This document shows, piece after piece, positions 46,701 to 57,077 of a DNA stretch of 64,000 nucleotides (its first letter is position 1; each line of letters begins with the position of its first letter). Under the pieces are notes generated by a model. That model made no database searches and was not told the origin of the DNA. It was given only the letters and a program-made list of their open reading frames with translations. Source of the stretch: JAXMAF01 sp046350555 (GTDB taxonomy: Bacteria; Planctomycetota; Phycisphaerae; Phycisphaerales; SM1A02); NCBI GenBank assembly GCA_046350555.1, contig JAXMAF010000012.1, positions 62,001-126,000 on the forward strand, in the 5' to 3' direction. The position numbers were made by a program, and so were the translations under genes.

Positions 46701-47265
46701 CTTCCTGTTCGATCGCGACGCGACGACGCTGCCGCCTTCCATCGGCATCGGCGTGGCCGTGCGCAGCGTCGCCTTCAGCCCCGACGGGACGCGCATCGTC
46801 TCGGCGCACGAGAACGGGCACCTCGTCCTCTGGGACGTGCCGGCGCGGGAGAAGGTCGCCGAGCAGGCGGTGCATGCCGACTGCGCGATGGCCGTGCGCT
46901 TCAGCCCCGACGGCACGACCATCGCATCCGCGACGTACGGCGGCGAGATCGGCATCTGGTGCGCGAAGCGGTTCCGTCGCCTTGCAATGCTGCGCGACGA
47001 CGGCACGCCGATCCACTCGCTTGCCTTCAGCCGCGATGGACGCCGGTTGTACCTGGGCACCGACAGCGGCGCGATCCTCACCTTCGACCTCAGGTTCCAC
47101 GACCGCGCCATCGCCGCCAATCTCGAGTACTGGATCACGATGCTGGAACGCGAAGGCGTGGTCGTCACCAACGCGGCGCCCATGCGGGCGTGGGCGCAGG
47201 AGGTGGTCGGGACGCGCGAAGTCGATGCGCAGAACGGGGTGACGGGACTCCGGCCGCCGAAGTGA
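43714..47265 (+). CDS. Ser/Thr kinase with zinc anti-sigma motif and WD40-like sensor
   Basis: An 1183-residue membrane kinase. The N-terminus has a zinc anti-sigma pattern, HLATCRRC (His35, Cys39, Cys42, with Cys10 upstream). The kinase domain shows ISRGGQGTVFRAVHEPTG, VAVKVIRSG, HRDLKPRNVLVDD, VLDFGVAHE and GTLAYAAPEQLLGD. One helix (GAFAIGAGVAAMAIAGAVAL) precedes a ~740-residue beta-propeller region with WD40-like units (SPDGRRVASASISGTIRV, DRDGDRLLSAGGDGAIRLW, SPDGTRIVSAHENGHLVLWD). ATG 43714 has a GAGGA box; ATG 43555, overlapping the sigma stop, is an alternative. It would sense outside and act on the adjacent sigma factor; that is inference. Confidence 0.88.
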   Translation: MPHDGAHSNCLAAAAMARLASGRMAPVEAAMAEAHLATCRRCRVRFERERETERFIDLVRSQLGRGDVLPSPAAVACSARAGRGGREACEGLGELRGYRLLGEISRGGQGTVFRAVHEPTGRVVAVKVIRSGSTREQARLEREATLVARLRHPGIVTIHDCGRLPDGGLAIAMELVDGVPLDVWAARVDRASTDAAQTGRRKLELLAKLCDAVDHAHRRGVIHRDLKPRNVLVDDVDQPRVLDFGVAHEIQAIETTEATDAIEPDASGDDGAAVERRAQRPARSITRTGEFAGTLAYAAPEQLLGDSRAVDTRSDVYTIGVLLCELACGAMPYPVDGPLERVAHAVAHEAPKLPDRDVHGRRLDADLITIILHALAKDPERRYVSAAALGADLRRLLVGAPIDARRDSALYVLRKTVVRHKGAFAIGAGVAAMAIAGAVALSLAYRDTNTALKRVDAEAARLGDTLRATRLREAILLAEGGSLARAEELTWHEVLAPSSPAAVGAPSGDPEFLAALWALRQIHARSPCLASTVLGDGSRFTSLAVRDAAWVVDERGSVYRVELPDLRARRVAQIDLGAVAVDDHPLVFIDPVVGEVVVADRGSTTVRRFDLQSGRSIDTVALPADRRIVVAALAADGSAILGLRDGLALARRGADGIVLLDARVPAPSASMHVTSEGVVAYLTAEPALVVVDSATGELVASHRFAGWGSSLSIVLAGMADGTVLADMHGVVAFTPADGATRRVQACRDTLAWIAASPDGRRVASASISGTIRVNEMAEPEAVRLLAGHLHRENRIVGQLAFDRDGDRLLSAGGDGAIRLWRCDAAGWMRRSEAHALAVHTLAPSTDDDALVSIGFDNTVARTRDGQVARRDAIVDDGMVVFGAVSDDGRVIVHGERGSTASFVVRDAETLAPLLPPQECVPFAGPFAFSPDGRWLLAGAGSGDPSAGPRADELRLVDLRDGAVRALRAPGKHSGSRTVAFAPDGRLAAWGLRDGRIFLFDRDATTLPPSIGIGVAVRSVAFSPDGTRIVSAHENGHLVLWDVPAREKVAEQAVHADCAMAVRFSPDGTTIASATYGGEIGIWCAKRFRRLAMLRDDGTPIHSLAFSRDGRRLYLGTDSGAILTFDLRFHDRAIAANLEYWITMLEREGVVVTNAAPMRAWAQEVVGTREVDAQNGVTGLRPPK

Positions 47266-47839
47266 TGGCCTCCGGCCAGGCGAGGCGATGGCGGCGCATC
47301 CGCGACCTCCGCGCGACGGTGGCCCATCACGGTGTCGGAAGCCGGCCCGCGCTCGGTGGAGTCCACGAATCGTCGACCCAGCGACCAGGCGCCGCGGCGA
47401 GGATCGCGGCGACCGCCAAATCGGCAGCCTTCGCGCGCCGCGTGTCATCGCCGTTGGTCTGGCGATGCCGGATCCTGCGGCGCCTCATGCGGGTTGCCGT
47501 TGGCCCGCCGGGCCTGCGGTGCCACGGTCTCCGCTGCCACGCACGCCGGAGGCCGCACCCCAACGGATGCCGGTGCTCGAAGACGAACTGGAGTTCATCC
47601 TTGAGTCGGCTCGCGCCCCCCGCCCCCGGGGCGGCGCTCCTTCGGTCGACCGGCGGCGACTCCGCGGCACGCTCGCTCGGGCGCTCGGCAATGGGCCCCT
47701 GGTGCCGAGGCCCGGGGGCCCTCCGCGACCACCGTCTTCGCGTGGCGCGGCATCCTCGTCTGGCATCCCGCTTGCTCCTCATCCCGTGTCGGCGGTCGCC
47801 GCCACGCGCGGCCTCCGGCAAGGAGCATTGAACACACCC
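47266..47839. other. Gap between kinase and dnaK
   Basis: About 570 bp with no recognisable gene on either strand; open frames here have shadow-like composition. The dnaK promoter must lie here, but no CIRCE (TTAGCACTC-N9-GAGTGCTAA) or sigma-32-like site was seen. The ribosome-binding site for dnaK is aaggag at about 47820. Confidence 0.5.
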
Positions 47840-49786
47840 ATGGCATCCCCCAACTCCGGCCCCAACTCGAGCAAGATCATCGGCATCGACCTCGGCACGA
47901 CCAACTCGGTCGTCGCAGTCATGGAAGGCGCCCAGCCGAAGGTCCTGATCAACGCATCCGGCAGCCGCATCACGCCTTCCGTGGTCGGCTTCACCGAGAA
48001 GGGCGACCGGCTCGTCGGCCAGCCGGCGAAGCATCAGCAGGTCACCAACCCGAAGAACACGGTCTTCTCGATCAAGCGCTTCATGGGCCGTCGCCACAGC
48101 GAGGTCGAGGCGGAGGAGAAGCTCGTTCCGTACACCATCGTCGGCGGGCGCGAGGAACTGGTGAAGGTGCAGGTGCGCGATCGCACCTACACGCCGCCCG
48201 AGATCAGCGCGATGATCCTCCAGGATCTCAAGAAGACCGCCGAGGATTACCTCGGCGAGAAGGTCGAGCGCGCGGTGATCACCGTGCCCGCCTACTTCAA
48301 CGACGCCCAGCGCCAGGCGACCAAGGACGCCGGCGAGATCGCCGGGCTCAAGGTCGAGCGCATCATCAACGAGCCGACCGCGGCGGCGCTGGCCTATGGA
48401 CTCGAGAAGAAGAAGAACGCCAAGATCGCGGTCTTCGACCTCGGCGGCGGCACGTTTGACATCTCGATCCTCGACATCGGCGACGGCGTCTTCGAGGTGA
48501 AGTCCAGCAACGGCGACGGCCACCTGGGCGGCGATGACTTTGATGCCAAGCTCATCGACTTCATCGCGGAGGAGTTCCGCAAGACCAACGGCATCGACAT
48601 CCGCAAGGACGCGATGGCCCTCCAGCGGCTCAAGGAGGCCGCGGAGAAGGCCAAGTGCGAGCTCTCGACGGTGCTGGAGACAACGGTGAACCTGCCGTTC
48701 ATCACCGCCGATGCGAGCGGGCCGAAGCATCTCCAGGTGACCATCTCGCGCTCGAAGTTCGAGCAGCTCTGCGGCGATCTCTTCGATCGGTTGCGCGGCC
48801 CTTGCGAGACGGCGCTCAAGGACGCCAAGCTCAAGCCGAGCGACATCGGCGAGGTGGTGATGGTCGGCGGCAGCACGCGCATCCCCAAGGTGCAGGAGAT
48901 CGCCAAGCAGATCTTCCAGACCCAGGAGCTCGACAAGAGCATCAACCCCGACGAGGTCGTGGCCATCGGCGCCGCGATCCAGGGCGGCGTGCTCCAGGGC
49001 GACGTGAAGGACGTCCTCCTGCTCGATGTGACGCCGCTTTCGCTCGGCGTCGAGACGTACGGCGGCGTGATGACCAAGCTCATCGAGAAGAACACGACGA
49101 TCCCCACGTCGAAGAAGGAGATCTTCTCGACCGCTTCCGACAACCAGACGTCGGTCACGATCCACGTGCTCCAGGGCGAGCGCGAGTTCGCCCAGGACAA
49201 CCGCACCCTCGGTCGCTTCGATCTCTCGGGCATCGCCCCGGCGCCGCGCGGCATGCCGCAGGTCGAGGTCGAGTTCGCGCTCGACGCCAACGGGATCCTC
49301 AACGTCGGCGCCACCGACAAGGCGACCGGCAAGAGCCAGAAGATCGAGATCAAGGGTTCCAGCGGCCTGAGCAAGGAAGACGTCGAGCGCATGAAGCGCG
49401 AGGCCACCGAGAACGCCGCCGCGGACAAGGCCCGCCGCGAGCTCGTCGACCTCAAGAACCAGGCCGACCAGCTTCTTTACTCGACCAGGAAGGCGCTGGA
49501 GGAGCACGGTGGCAAGATCTCGTCCGAGGCGCGCGGCAACGTCGAGTCGGCGATCACCCAGCTCGAGTCGGCCGTGAAGGGCGACAGCAAGCCGGCGATC
49601 GAGACCGCGATGAAGGCGCTCGAGGGCGCGTCGATGGAGCTCGGCAAGGCGGTGTACGAGGCGAAGAGCGCGAACGTCGAAGGCACTGGCGCCTCTGGCC
49701 AGTCGACCGGTGGCACGAGCTCGTCGTCAGGCGGCGGGAAGAAGGACGACGTGATCGATGCGGAGTATGAGGTGAAGGATGGGTGA
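47840..49786 (+). CDS. dnaK: Molecular chaperone DnaK (Hsp70)
   Basis: A 648-residue Hsp70. KIIGIDLGTTNSVVAVMEGA, VITVPAYFNDAQRQATKDAG, IFDLGGG-type FDLGGGTFDISILD, VVMVGGSTRIPKVQ, DVTPLSLGVETYGG and the C-terminal DDVIDAEYEVKDG are all canonical. The ATG at 47840 gives a short Ser/Asn N-terminal tail; the AGGAG box is 14 bp away, rather far. grpE and dnaJ are not adjacent, which is unusual but not rare in Planctomycetes. The open frame continues upstream to 47288 but is not Hsp70-like. Downstream is hairpin repeat E3. Confidence 0.97.
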   Translation: MASPNSGPNSSKIIGIDLGTTNSVVAVMEGAQPKVLINASGSRITPSVVGFTEKGDRLVGQPAKHQQVTNPKNTVFSIKRFMGRRHSEVEAEEKLVPYTIVGGREELVKVQVRDRTYTPPEISAMILQDLKKTAEDYLGEKVERAVITVPAYFNDAQRQATKDAGEIAGLKVERIINEPTAAALAYGLEKKKNAKIAVFDLGGGTFDISILDIGDGVFEVKSSNGDGHLGGDDFDAKLIDFIAEEFRKTNGIDIRKDAMALQRLKEAAEKAKCELSTVLETTVNLPFITADASGPKHLQVTISRSKFEQLCGDLFDRLRGPCETALKDAKLKPSDIGEVVMVGGSTRIPKVQEIAKQIFQTQELDKSINPDEVVAIGAAIQGGVLQGDVKDVLLLDVTPLSLGVETYGGVMTKLIEKNTTIPTSKKEIFSTASDNQTSVTIHVLQGEREFAQDNRTLGRFDLSGIAPAPRGMPQVEVEFALDANGILNVGATDKATGKSQKIEIKGSSGLSKEDVERMKREATENAAADKARRELVDLKNQADQLLYSTRKALEEHGGKISSEARGNVESAITQLESAVKGDSKPAIETAMKALEGASMELGKAVYEAKSANVEGTGASGQSTGGTSSSSGGGKKDDVIDAEYEVKDG

Positions 49787-49833
49787 CGCGGTGGCGCCGG
49801 TGACGGCGTCCGAGCTTGGGCGGCGCGTGGCTC

Positions 49834-49912
49834 CTCGGGAACTTCGTGACGCCGGCCTCGGCGCATGGCGCGTGAACGCGCCGGTGATGGCCGGCGTCAC
49901 GAAGTACCCGAG
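49834..49912 (-). repeat. Hairpin repeat E3, copy 2
   Basis: 24-bp arms with one mismatch (49834-49857 / 49889-49912; core ttcgtgacgccggcc) around a 31-bp loop. In both arms the base equivalent to the A of copy 1 is changed to keep pairing (ttcatgacg to ttcgtgacg, cgtcatgaag to cgtcacgaag). It lies 48 bp after the dnaK stop. Confidence 0.85.
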
Positions 49913-50041
49913 CAGGAGGGACGAGAGGGCGTTCGCCCTCTCATGCTCTCCACGGTGGCGCGACGTGTCATGACCTTCGGAGCGGCGCGGCTACGCGCGT
50001 CTCGCGACGCCTCGGGACTACCACGAACCTGCCAGATGCAT

Positions 50042-50074
50042 ACGGCGGCCAGATGGCCGCCGTGTGCTTTTGTT
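50042..50074 (+). terminator. Intrinsic terminator-like hairpin
   Basis: Stem acggcggcc / ggccgccgt, nine perfect pairs, loop agat, followed by gtgcttttgtt. It lies about 255 bp after dnaK and 19 bp before the antitoxin GTG. It could end dnaK transcription or attenuate the toxin-antitoxin operon. Confidence 0.6.
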
Positions 50075-50092
50075 CCGCGATAGACTCTTGCC

Positions 50093-50317
50093 GTGAACAA
50101 GGAAGTCGCGGATATCTTGCACGAGGCGCTCCGGCTGCCAATGGCGGTGCGCGCGGAGCTTGCGGGTGAGTTGATCCGAACGCTGGACGAAACCGTCGAT
50201 CCGGACGCCGAAGAGGCGTGGCAGCGTGAGTTCGCGACGCGGGCAGCGGAGTTGGACCGGGGAGTGGTGCAGCCTGTTTCGTGGATCGAAGCGCGACGGC
50301 GACTTCGAGGGGGTTGA
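50093..50317 (+). CDS. Addiction-module antitoxin (TIGR02574-like)
   Basis: A 74-residue acidic helical protein: EVADILHEALRLPMAVRAEL, then AGELIRTLDETVDPDAEEAW and a C-terminal WIEARRRLRGG. This is the pattern of the putative addiction module component family that pairs with RelE/ParE toxins. The start is GTG 50093. The stop overlaps the toxin ATG (TGATG), so the pair is translationally coupled with the antitoxin first. Confidence 0.85.
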   Translation: MNKEVADILHEALRLPMAVRAELAGELIRTLDETVDPDAEEAWQREFATRAAELDRGVVQPVSWIEARRRLRGG

Positions 50318-50619
50318 TGGCTCGATTCGAGGTGATTGTCCACCCGGCGGCCTTGGATGAGGCCGGAGCTGCGGCGGCGTGGTATCGCGAGCGCAGCAGC
50401 GATGCCGCATCGGCCTTTCTCGACGAGATAGAACGAGCGATCGCAGCGATTCAGCAAGGCCCCGAGCGATGGCCAAGTTGCGGTCGCTCGGCGCATCGCT
50501 TTCTGATGAGCAAGTTTCCGTTCGCCGTGGGATATCGGATTCGCGGCATGACCGTCGAAGTACTGGCCATCGCGCACGGACACCGGCGACCGGGTTACTG
50601 GCGAGGGCGGACAGCATGA
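50317..50619 (+). CDS. RelE/ParE-family toxin
   Basis: A 100-residue toxin. VIVHPAALDEAGAAAAWYRE, FLDEIERAIAAIQQGPERWP and FPFAVGYRIRGMTVEVLAIAHGHRRPGYW match the ParE/RelE fold family seen next to TIGR02574 antitoxins. ATG 50317 overlaps the antitoxin stop, and its own TGA overlaps the ATG of the next RHH gene. It probably acts on mRNA at the ribosome or on gyrase; the sequence does not decide. Confidence 0.87.
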   Translation: MARFEVIVHPAALDEAGAAAAWYRERSSDAASAFLDEIERAIAAIQQGPERWPSCGRSAHRFLMSKFPFAVGYRIRGMTVEVLAIAHGHRRPGYWRGRTA

Positions 50620-50891
50620 CACCCAGCGTCGAAGGCGCATCTACGCTAACGAGTATCCGTCTTCCCGAGCCGCTCCTCGCGGCCGTCGATCGCCGGGCCA
50701 AGTCGCTGCGGCTGAGTCGCACCAGGCTGATCATCCAGGCGCTGGAACGCGAGCTTCCGGACGGCAGCGACTGGTCGCCGTGGTTCTTCGAACGGCTTGG
50801 CGAAGCGAGTGCAGCAATGGCGCCCGCCGTGGACGAGATGCTCGCTCAGATTCGTCGCGGGCGACGCTCAGGAGCTTCGAGACGGCCGTGA
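50616..50891 (+). CDS. Ribbon-helix-helix protein, copy 1
   Basis: A 91-residue protein. The N-terminal RHH motif is TSIRLPEPLLAAVDRRAKSL with RLSRTRLIIQALEREL. The C-terminal helical tail contains DWSPWFFERLGEASAAM and AVDEMLAQIRRGRRSG. This layout is typical of VapB/CopG-type antitoxins of PIN-domain toxins, but no PIN toxin follows. The start overlaps the toxin stop (ATGA), so it is expressed with the RelE-type module. Confidence 0.78.
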   Translation: MTPSVEGASTLTSIRLPEPLLAAVDRRAKSLRLSRTRLIIQALERELPDGSDWSPWFFERLGEASAAMAPAVDEMLAQIRRGRRSGASRRP

Positions 50892-51058
50892 AATCCGGTC
50901 ATTCCTGCATGGCCCGTCGCCTTCCGGCGGCACAGCCGCCGCACCGAATCCCCCTCGGTCGCCAAGGATCGGATCCACCCGAATCGTGGACGACACCCGT
51001 TGGGCGTCGATGAACCAGGGCGTTCCGTCGGCCACCGCATCTACTCGCAAACATACTC

Positions 51059-51319
51059 ATGCCCACCAGCGTCCATCTTCCGAAGTCGCTCCTCGACGCC
51101 GTCGATCGGCGCGCACGATCGCTTCGGCTGAGCCGGAACAAGCTGATCGTCCGCGCGCTCGAGCGCGAGCTGCGCGACGGCCATGACTGGTCTCCCGGGT
51201 TCTTCGATCGGCTTGGGGAATCCGACCCACAGGTGTCGTCGGCCGTTGACGAGATGCTTGCGCAGATCCATCGGGCGCGGCGTCCGCCGTGCTTGTCTCG
51301 GCGAGCATCGCGCAGATGA
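51059..51319 (+). CDS. Ribbon-helix-helix protein, copy 2
   Basis: An 86-residue paralogue of the gene at 50616. TSVHLPKSLLDAVDRRARSL with RLSRNKLIVRALERELRDGH, then DWSPGFFDRLGE and AVDEMLAQIHRARRP align along the whole length. The upstream DNA (gcatctactcgc... before the ATG) also resembles that before copy 1 (gcatctacgcta...), so the duplication includes the leader. No toxin gene follows. Confidence 0.75.
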   Translation: MPTSVHLPKSLLDAVDRRARSLRLSRNKLIVRALERELRDGHDWSPGFFDRLGESDPQVSSAVDEMLAQIHRARRPPCLSRRASRR

Positions 51320-51461
51320 CGCGGGTGCCGCGAGTGACGGTCGAGGATTGGGCACGGGCGATGGAGGACGAACCGCCGGAGGCCGGAGTGGTCGATCGCG
51401 GAAGCCCGTCATGCGAGGCACACCTGATTCTCTCGCATCGAGCGGAGCGAACGCCCCATTC

Positions 51462-51519
51462 GCGCGCTTCGCCGGTCGTGGACAACATGCTCGAACAGAT
51501 CCAGCGGTCGAGGTCGTGA
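51462..51519 (+). pseudogene. Fragment of a third ribbon-helix-helix copy
   Basis: The sequence SPVVDNMLEQIQRSRS ends at 51519 and matches the C-terminal tail of both RHH copies (AVDEMLAQIRRGR / AVDEMLAQIHRAR). Nothing like the DNA-binding part precedes it; the 140 bp between copy 2 and this fragment show no gene. It is probably the remains of a further duplication. Confidence 0.55.
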
Positions 51520-51521
51520 AG

Positions 51522-52526
51522 TCAATCCTGCCTGGCGCGCTGTCTCCGCAGGCCATCGTTGAACCGAGCCGTCAACTGGCTCCGCACGTTCGGATCCGAG
51601 ATCGGCCACGTGCGCGCCTCGGCGATCCGTGAGAGGCACGCCTGGAGCTCGTCGCGCGTCATCGTGTCCATGAGCTCGGATGTCGACTGCGCGAGAACCA
51701 CCCTCGCCTTGTCCACCTGTTCGATCTGCCTCTTCAGATCGGCGACCCGCTGCATCTCCGCCTTGCTCTCACGTTCCGCCTTCCGCACTTGCTCGCCGCC
51801 TCCCACGCGGCGTACGTCGACGAGGTCGCCCGGCATCACCTGGGCGTCGACGGCGCCCGAGGCGTCGGCTGGTCCGCCGATCGCGATCGACTCCCGGACC
51901 TGCCCGGGCTGATCGGCTGATCGGATGGTGACGATGTACTGGTTCTCGGGGCCGTGGTGCACGCCGGCGGCGGCCAGGAGACGTCGGATCGTCAACGAAC
52001 CGAGGGGCGGCAGATCGTACACCCCCGCCCGTTCGACATCGCCCGCGAGGTACACGAATCCCGACAGGCCGGTATTCGCCGCGGGAGGCATGTTCGCCGT
52101 TCGCTTGCCCGTCGGCGAACCAGGGGTGGGCTCGATCACGCCCGCTCCCTGCATCGCGACCAACCTCGCATCGATCGTCGCCAACGAATCCCGCGTCGCC
52201 TGCTGACTGCGCATGAACTGAATGCCAAGAAGCGCGACCGCCACCAGCAGCAGCACCGTCAACACCGCATTGAGTCGCTGGACCATGACCTGTTCCTCCA
52301 TCGCGATGCGCCGGCATCGCGTCGTGATTCGATCGATGTCACCGAAGCGATGGCGCGCCAGCCGGCGCGCCGATTCGCCATCCAACCCCGCGTCGACGAA
52401 CGAGCGCTCGCGCATCGCCAGGTGCGACGCGATCTCGTCGGCGATGTCCGCGTCGATCTCGGCGGGCGTTCGTGCCGGAGCGCTCGGCCCACGTCGACGG
52501 ACGAGTTCGACGGCGCCGCGGAGCAT
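51522..52526 (-). CDS. Membrane protein with HAAS-like prefix and SLBB domain
   Basis: A 334-residue protein. The N-terminal helices EIDADIADEIASHLAMRERS, then ARRLARHRFGDIDRI, form the permease-prefix (HAAS) domain. One membrane helix follows (LTVLLLVAVALLGIQFM). Outside, an SLBB-type beta-grasp unit reads GFVYLAGDVERAGVYDLPPL with GSLTIRRLLAAAGV and MPGDLVDVRRV, as in polysaccharide export proteins. A coiled coil ends the protein (KAERESKAEMQRVADLKRQI). Its ATG overlaps the PadR stop (TGATG on the minus strand). A sensor of soluble or surface polysaccharide is a reasonable inference; the fusion is unusual. Confidence 0.82.
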   Translation of the reverse strand: MLRGAVELVRRRGPSAPARTPAEIDADIADEIASHLAMRERSFVDAGLDGESARRLARHRFGDIDRITTRCRRIAMEEQVMVQRLNAVLTVLLLVAVALLGIQFMRSQQATRDSLATIDARLVAMQGAGVIEPTPGSPTGKRTANMPPAANTGLSGFVYLAGDVERAGVYDLPPLGSLTIRRLLAAAGVHHGPENQYIVTIRSADQPGQVRESIAIGGPADASGAVDAQVMPGDLVDVRRVGGGEQVRKAERESKAEMQRVADLKRQIEQVDKARVVLAQSTSELMDTMTRDELQACLSRIAEARTWPISDPNVRSQLTARFNDGLRRQRARQD

Positions 52527-52909
52527 CAGCGCTCCTCCGGCCAGGGAACCGCGAGCGCCGGCTTGATCGCCCGCGCCGTCGCGCCCATCACGCGATCGAT
52601 CGCCGACGCCACGCGCGTCCACGTCGCCTGGTCCAGCTTGAGCTTCGCGCGGCCATTGACCGTCAGCCGGTACGACCTCACGCGCCGCCCGTTCTCCGCC
52701 CGTTGCCATTCGCCTTCGATGTACCCGCGCTTCTCGAGCCGATGCAGCGCCGGATAGAGCGAGCCCTCCTCGACCGAGAGCACGTCCTTGGACGCCCGCT
52801 CGATGCGCTCGAGGATCCCGAAGCCGTGATTGGGCCCCGCGGCCAGCGTCTTGAGCACGAGCATGTCGAGCGTTCCTTGGAGAAGACCGTCTTGTCCTGC
52901 GGATGCCAT
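52526..52909 (-). CDS. PadR-family transcriptional regulator
   Basis: A 127-residue regulator: LLQGTLDMLVLKTLAAGPNH with GFGILERIE, SLYPALHRLEKRGYIEGEW and SYRLTVNGRAKL are the PadR winged helix. It is the first gene of a two-gene unit with the HAAS/SLBB membrane protein. A strong promoter with a 17-bp palindrome lies just upstream, consistent with autorepression. The second PadR of the window (15724) sits in the same kind of module. Confidence 0.92.
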   Translation of the reverse strand: MASAGQDGLLQGTLDMLVLKTLAAGPNHGFGILERIERASKDVLSVEEGSLYPALHRLEKRGYIEGEWQRAENGRRVRSYRLTVNGRAKLKLDQATWTRVASAIDRVMGATARAIKPALAVPWPEER

Positions 52910-52919
52910 GGCGCGAGTA

Positions 52920-52948
52920 ACCTAGACGTTCTAGGTGAAGGTGTCAAG
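52920..52948 (-). promoter_or_regulatory. Promoter with palindromic operator for PadR/SLBB unit
   Basis: On the minus strand a consensus -35 TTGACA (52948-52943) is followed after 17 bp by TAGGTT (52925-52920). The perfect palindrome ACCTAGA-CGT-TCTAGGT (52921-52937) covers the -10 side of the spacer. The ATG is at 52909, so the leader is very short. Confidence 0.75.
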
Positions 52949-52982
52949 GTGAGGGCCGCGCGCCGTTCGCTCGCTCGCTCCA

Positions 52983-55794
<2,812 letters not shown>

Positions 55795-55831
55795 CGAACA
55801 CGTTCACTCGATCGTGCCGCGAGCTCGCCTT

Positions 55832-55934
55832 CATGGATTTCAGTAGACCTCCATGCGTTCGACCCCGTGCCCACGACGGCGTCTCACGACGGAATTGGGT
55901 TGGGTGGGGCGCGAGAGTCAACTGGGACACGCAT
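55832..55934 (+). repeat. Dispersed repeat E1, copy 8
   Basis: It has cagtagacctccatgcgttc and gggttgggtggggcgcgaga, and starts 38 bp after the metalloprotease stop. Copies 5-7 are in the 41097-41826 array. Confidence 0.88.
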
Positions 55935-56378
55935 CGGGGCCCGTTTGCGGCGGAATCGCCCGTGTGAAGTGATTGCGCAACTGCCGGTGGAATTCCGGGT
56001 GCTTCACGTTTCGTGATCGTGTCGTGATATCTTCGGCCGCGACTTCAAGCGGGGTCGAGGCCACGAAGATCGCGCTGCCCGGCGCTCTCGCCGGTGGGTG
56101 CGGGCGCGGTGGCCACGGGGTATCGCCGATGTCGTGCGGGCGCTGGCCCGACAGCACGAGTGCCGCGATTCGTTGCACCGCGCGGGCGGTCGGCGGTGGT
56201 GCGCCGGGTGTGGGTCCCGATCGAGGGCTCGCGTCCGGAACACGGCGAGCAGCCGGGGCGACCTTCGCCGCGGGCAGCGAGGCGTGCCGCCGCTCGCGCC
56301 GGTTCTTCCTCATTCCGGGGGCGGGACGTTCCCGTCCCCTCGTTGGTCATGTCGTCGTTGTCGCAGGAGATCAAGCAC

Positions 56379-57077
56379 ATGCTCTGTCGCAAGTTCGTCG
56401 TTGTCATGGCGGTCGCCGTCGGAACGTTCGGATCGGCCGCGCCGATCGCGTCGGCAGACTTCGTCGCCCAGTGGGACTTCAACAACCAGACGCTCGCGCC
56501 GTCGCTTGGCGCCGGAACGCTCGGCACGGTCGGCGGTGCAACCGGGGCCACGTTCAATCAGGCGGCCGGATCGAGCGATCCGGTGCAGCCCGGCTTCGGC
56601 TGGCAGACCAGCGGGTATCCCTCGCAAGGCGCGGCCAGCGGGACCGCCGGCATCGAGATCGGCGTGAGCACCGTCGGCTACGAGAACATCGTCCTGCATT
56701 GGGATCAGCGCAACAGCAACACCGCATCGCGCTGGTCGCAGCTTCTCTGCTCCACCAACGGCGGGCTCACGTTCGATGCCCTCGACGTCTTCGAGACCAA
56801 CGTGGGCAGCACCTGGTTCAACAACCGGACCGCCGATCTTTCGGCCATTGCCGGCGCCGCGGACAACCCGCTCCTCGTGCTGCGGCTCGTCTCGATCTTC
56901 GCGCCGGGGACCAGCGCCTACCAGGCGACCGACGGCGCGAGCACCTACGGCGGCGGCACGACACGGTTCGACATGATCACGATCGAAGGCACGCCGTCGA
57001 CCGTGCCGGCGCCGGCGGCGCCGGCGCTGCTGGCGCTCGCGGGCGTTGCCGGTGGACGGCGACGTCGGAGGGATTAG
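56379..57077 (+). CDS. Exported PEP-CTERM-like protein
   Basis: A 232-residue protein. A signal peptide (FVVVMAVAVGTFGSAAPIASA) precedes a beta-rich domain starting DFVAQWDFNNQTLAPSLGAG. The C-terminus PAPAAPALLALAGVAGGRRR is a short hydrophobic helix after a Pro-Ala-Pro motif and before an Arg cluster, the PEP-CTERM arrangement recognised by exosortases. It is therefore probably anchored or sorted to the surface. ATG 56379 has a CAGGAG box. The ~300 bp before it (55935-56378) hold no clear gene. Confidence 0.75.
   Translation: MLCRKFVVVMAVAVGTFGSAAPIASADFVAQWDFNNQTLAPSLGAGTLGTVGGATGATFNQAAGSSDPVQPGFGWQTSGYPSQGAASGTAGIEIGVSTVGYENIVLHWDQRNSNTASRWSQLLCSTNGGLTFDALDVFETNVGSTWFNNRTADLSAIAGAADNPLLVLRLVSIFAPGTSAYQATDGASTYGGGTTRFDMITIEGTPSTVPAPAAPALLALAGVAGGRRRRRD

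Noticed and set aside
47266..47839. Heat-shock operator (CIRCE) before dnaK
   Set aside because: No TTAGCACTC-N9-GAGTGCTAA or close variant was seen in the gap.
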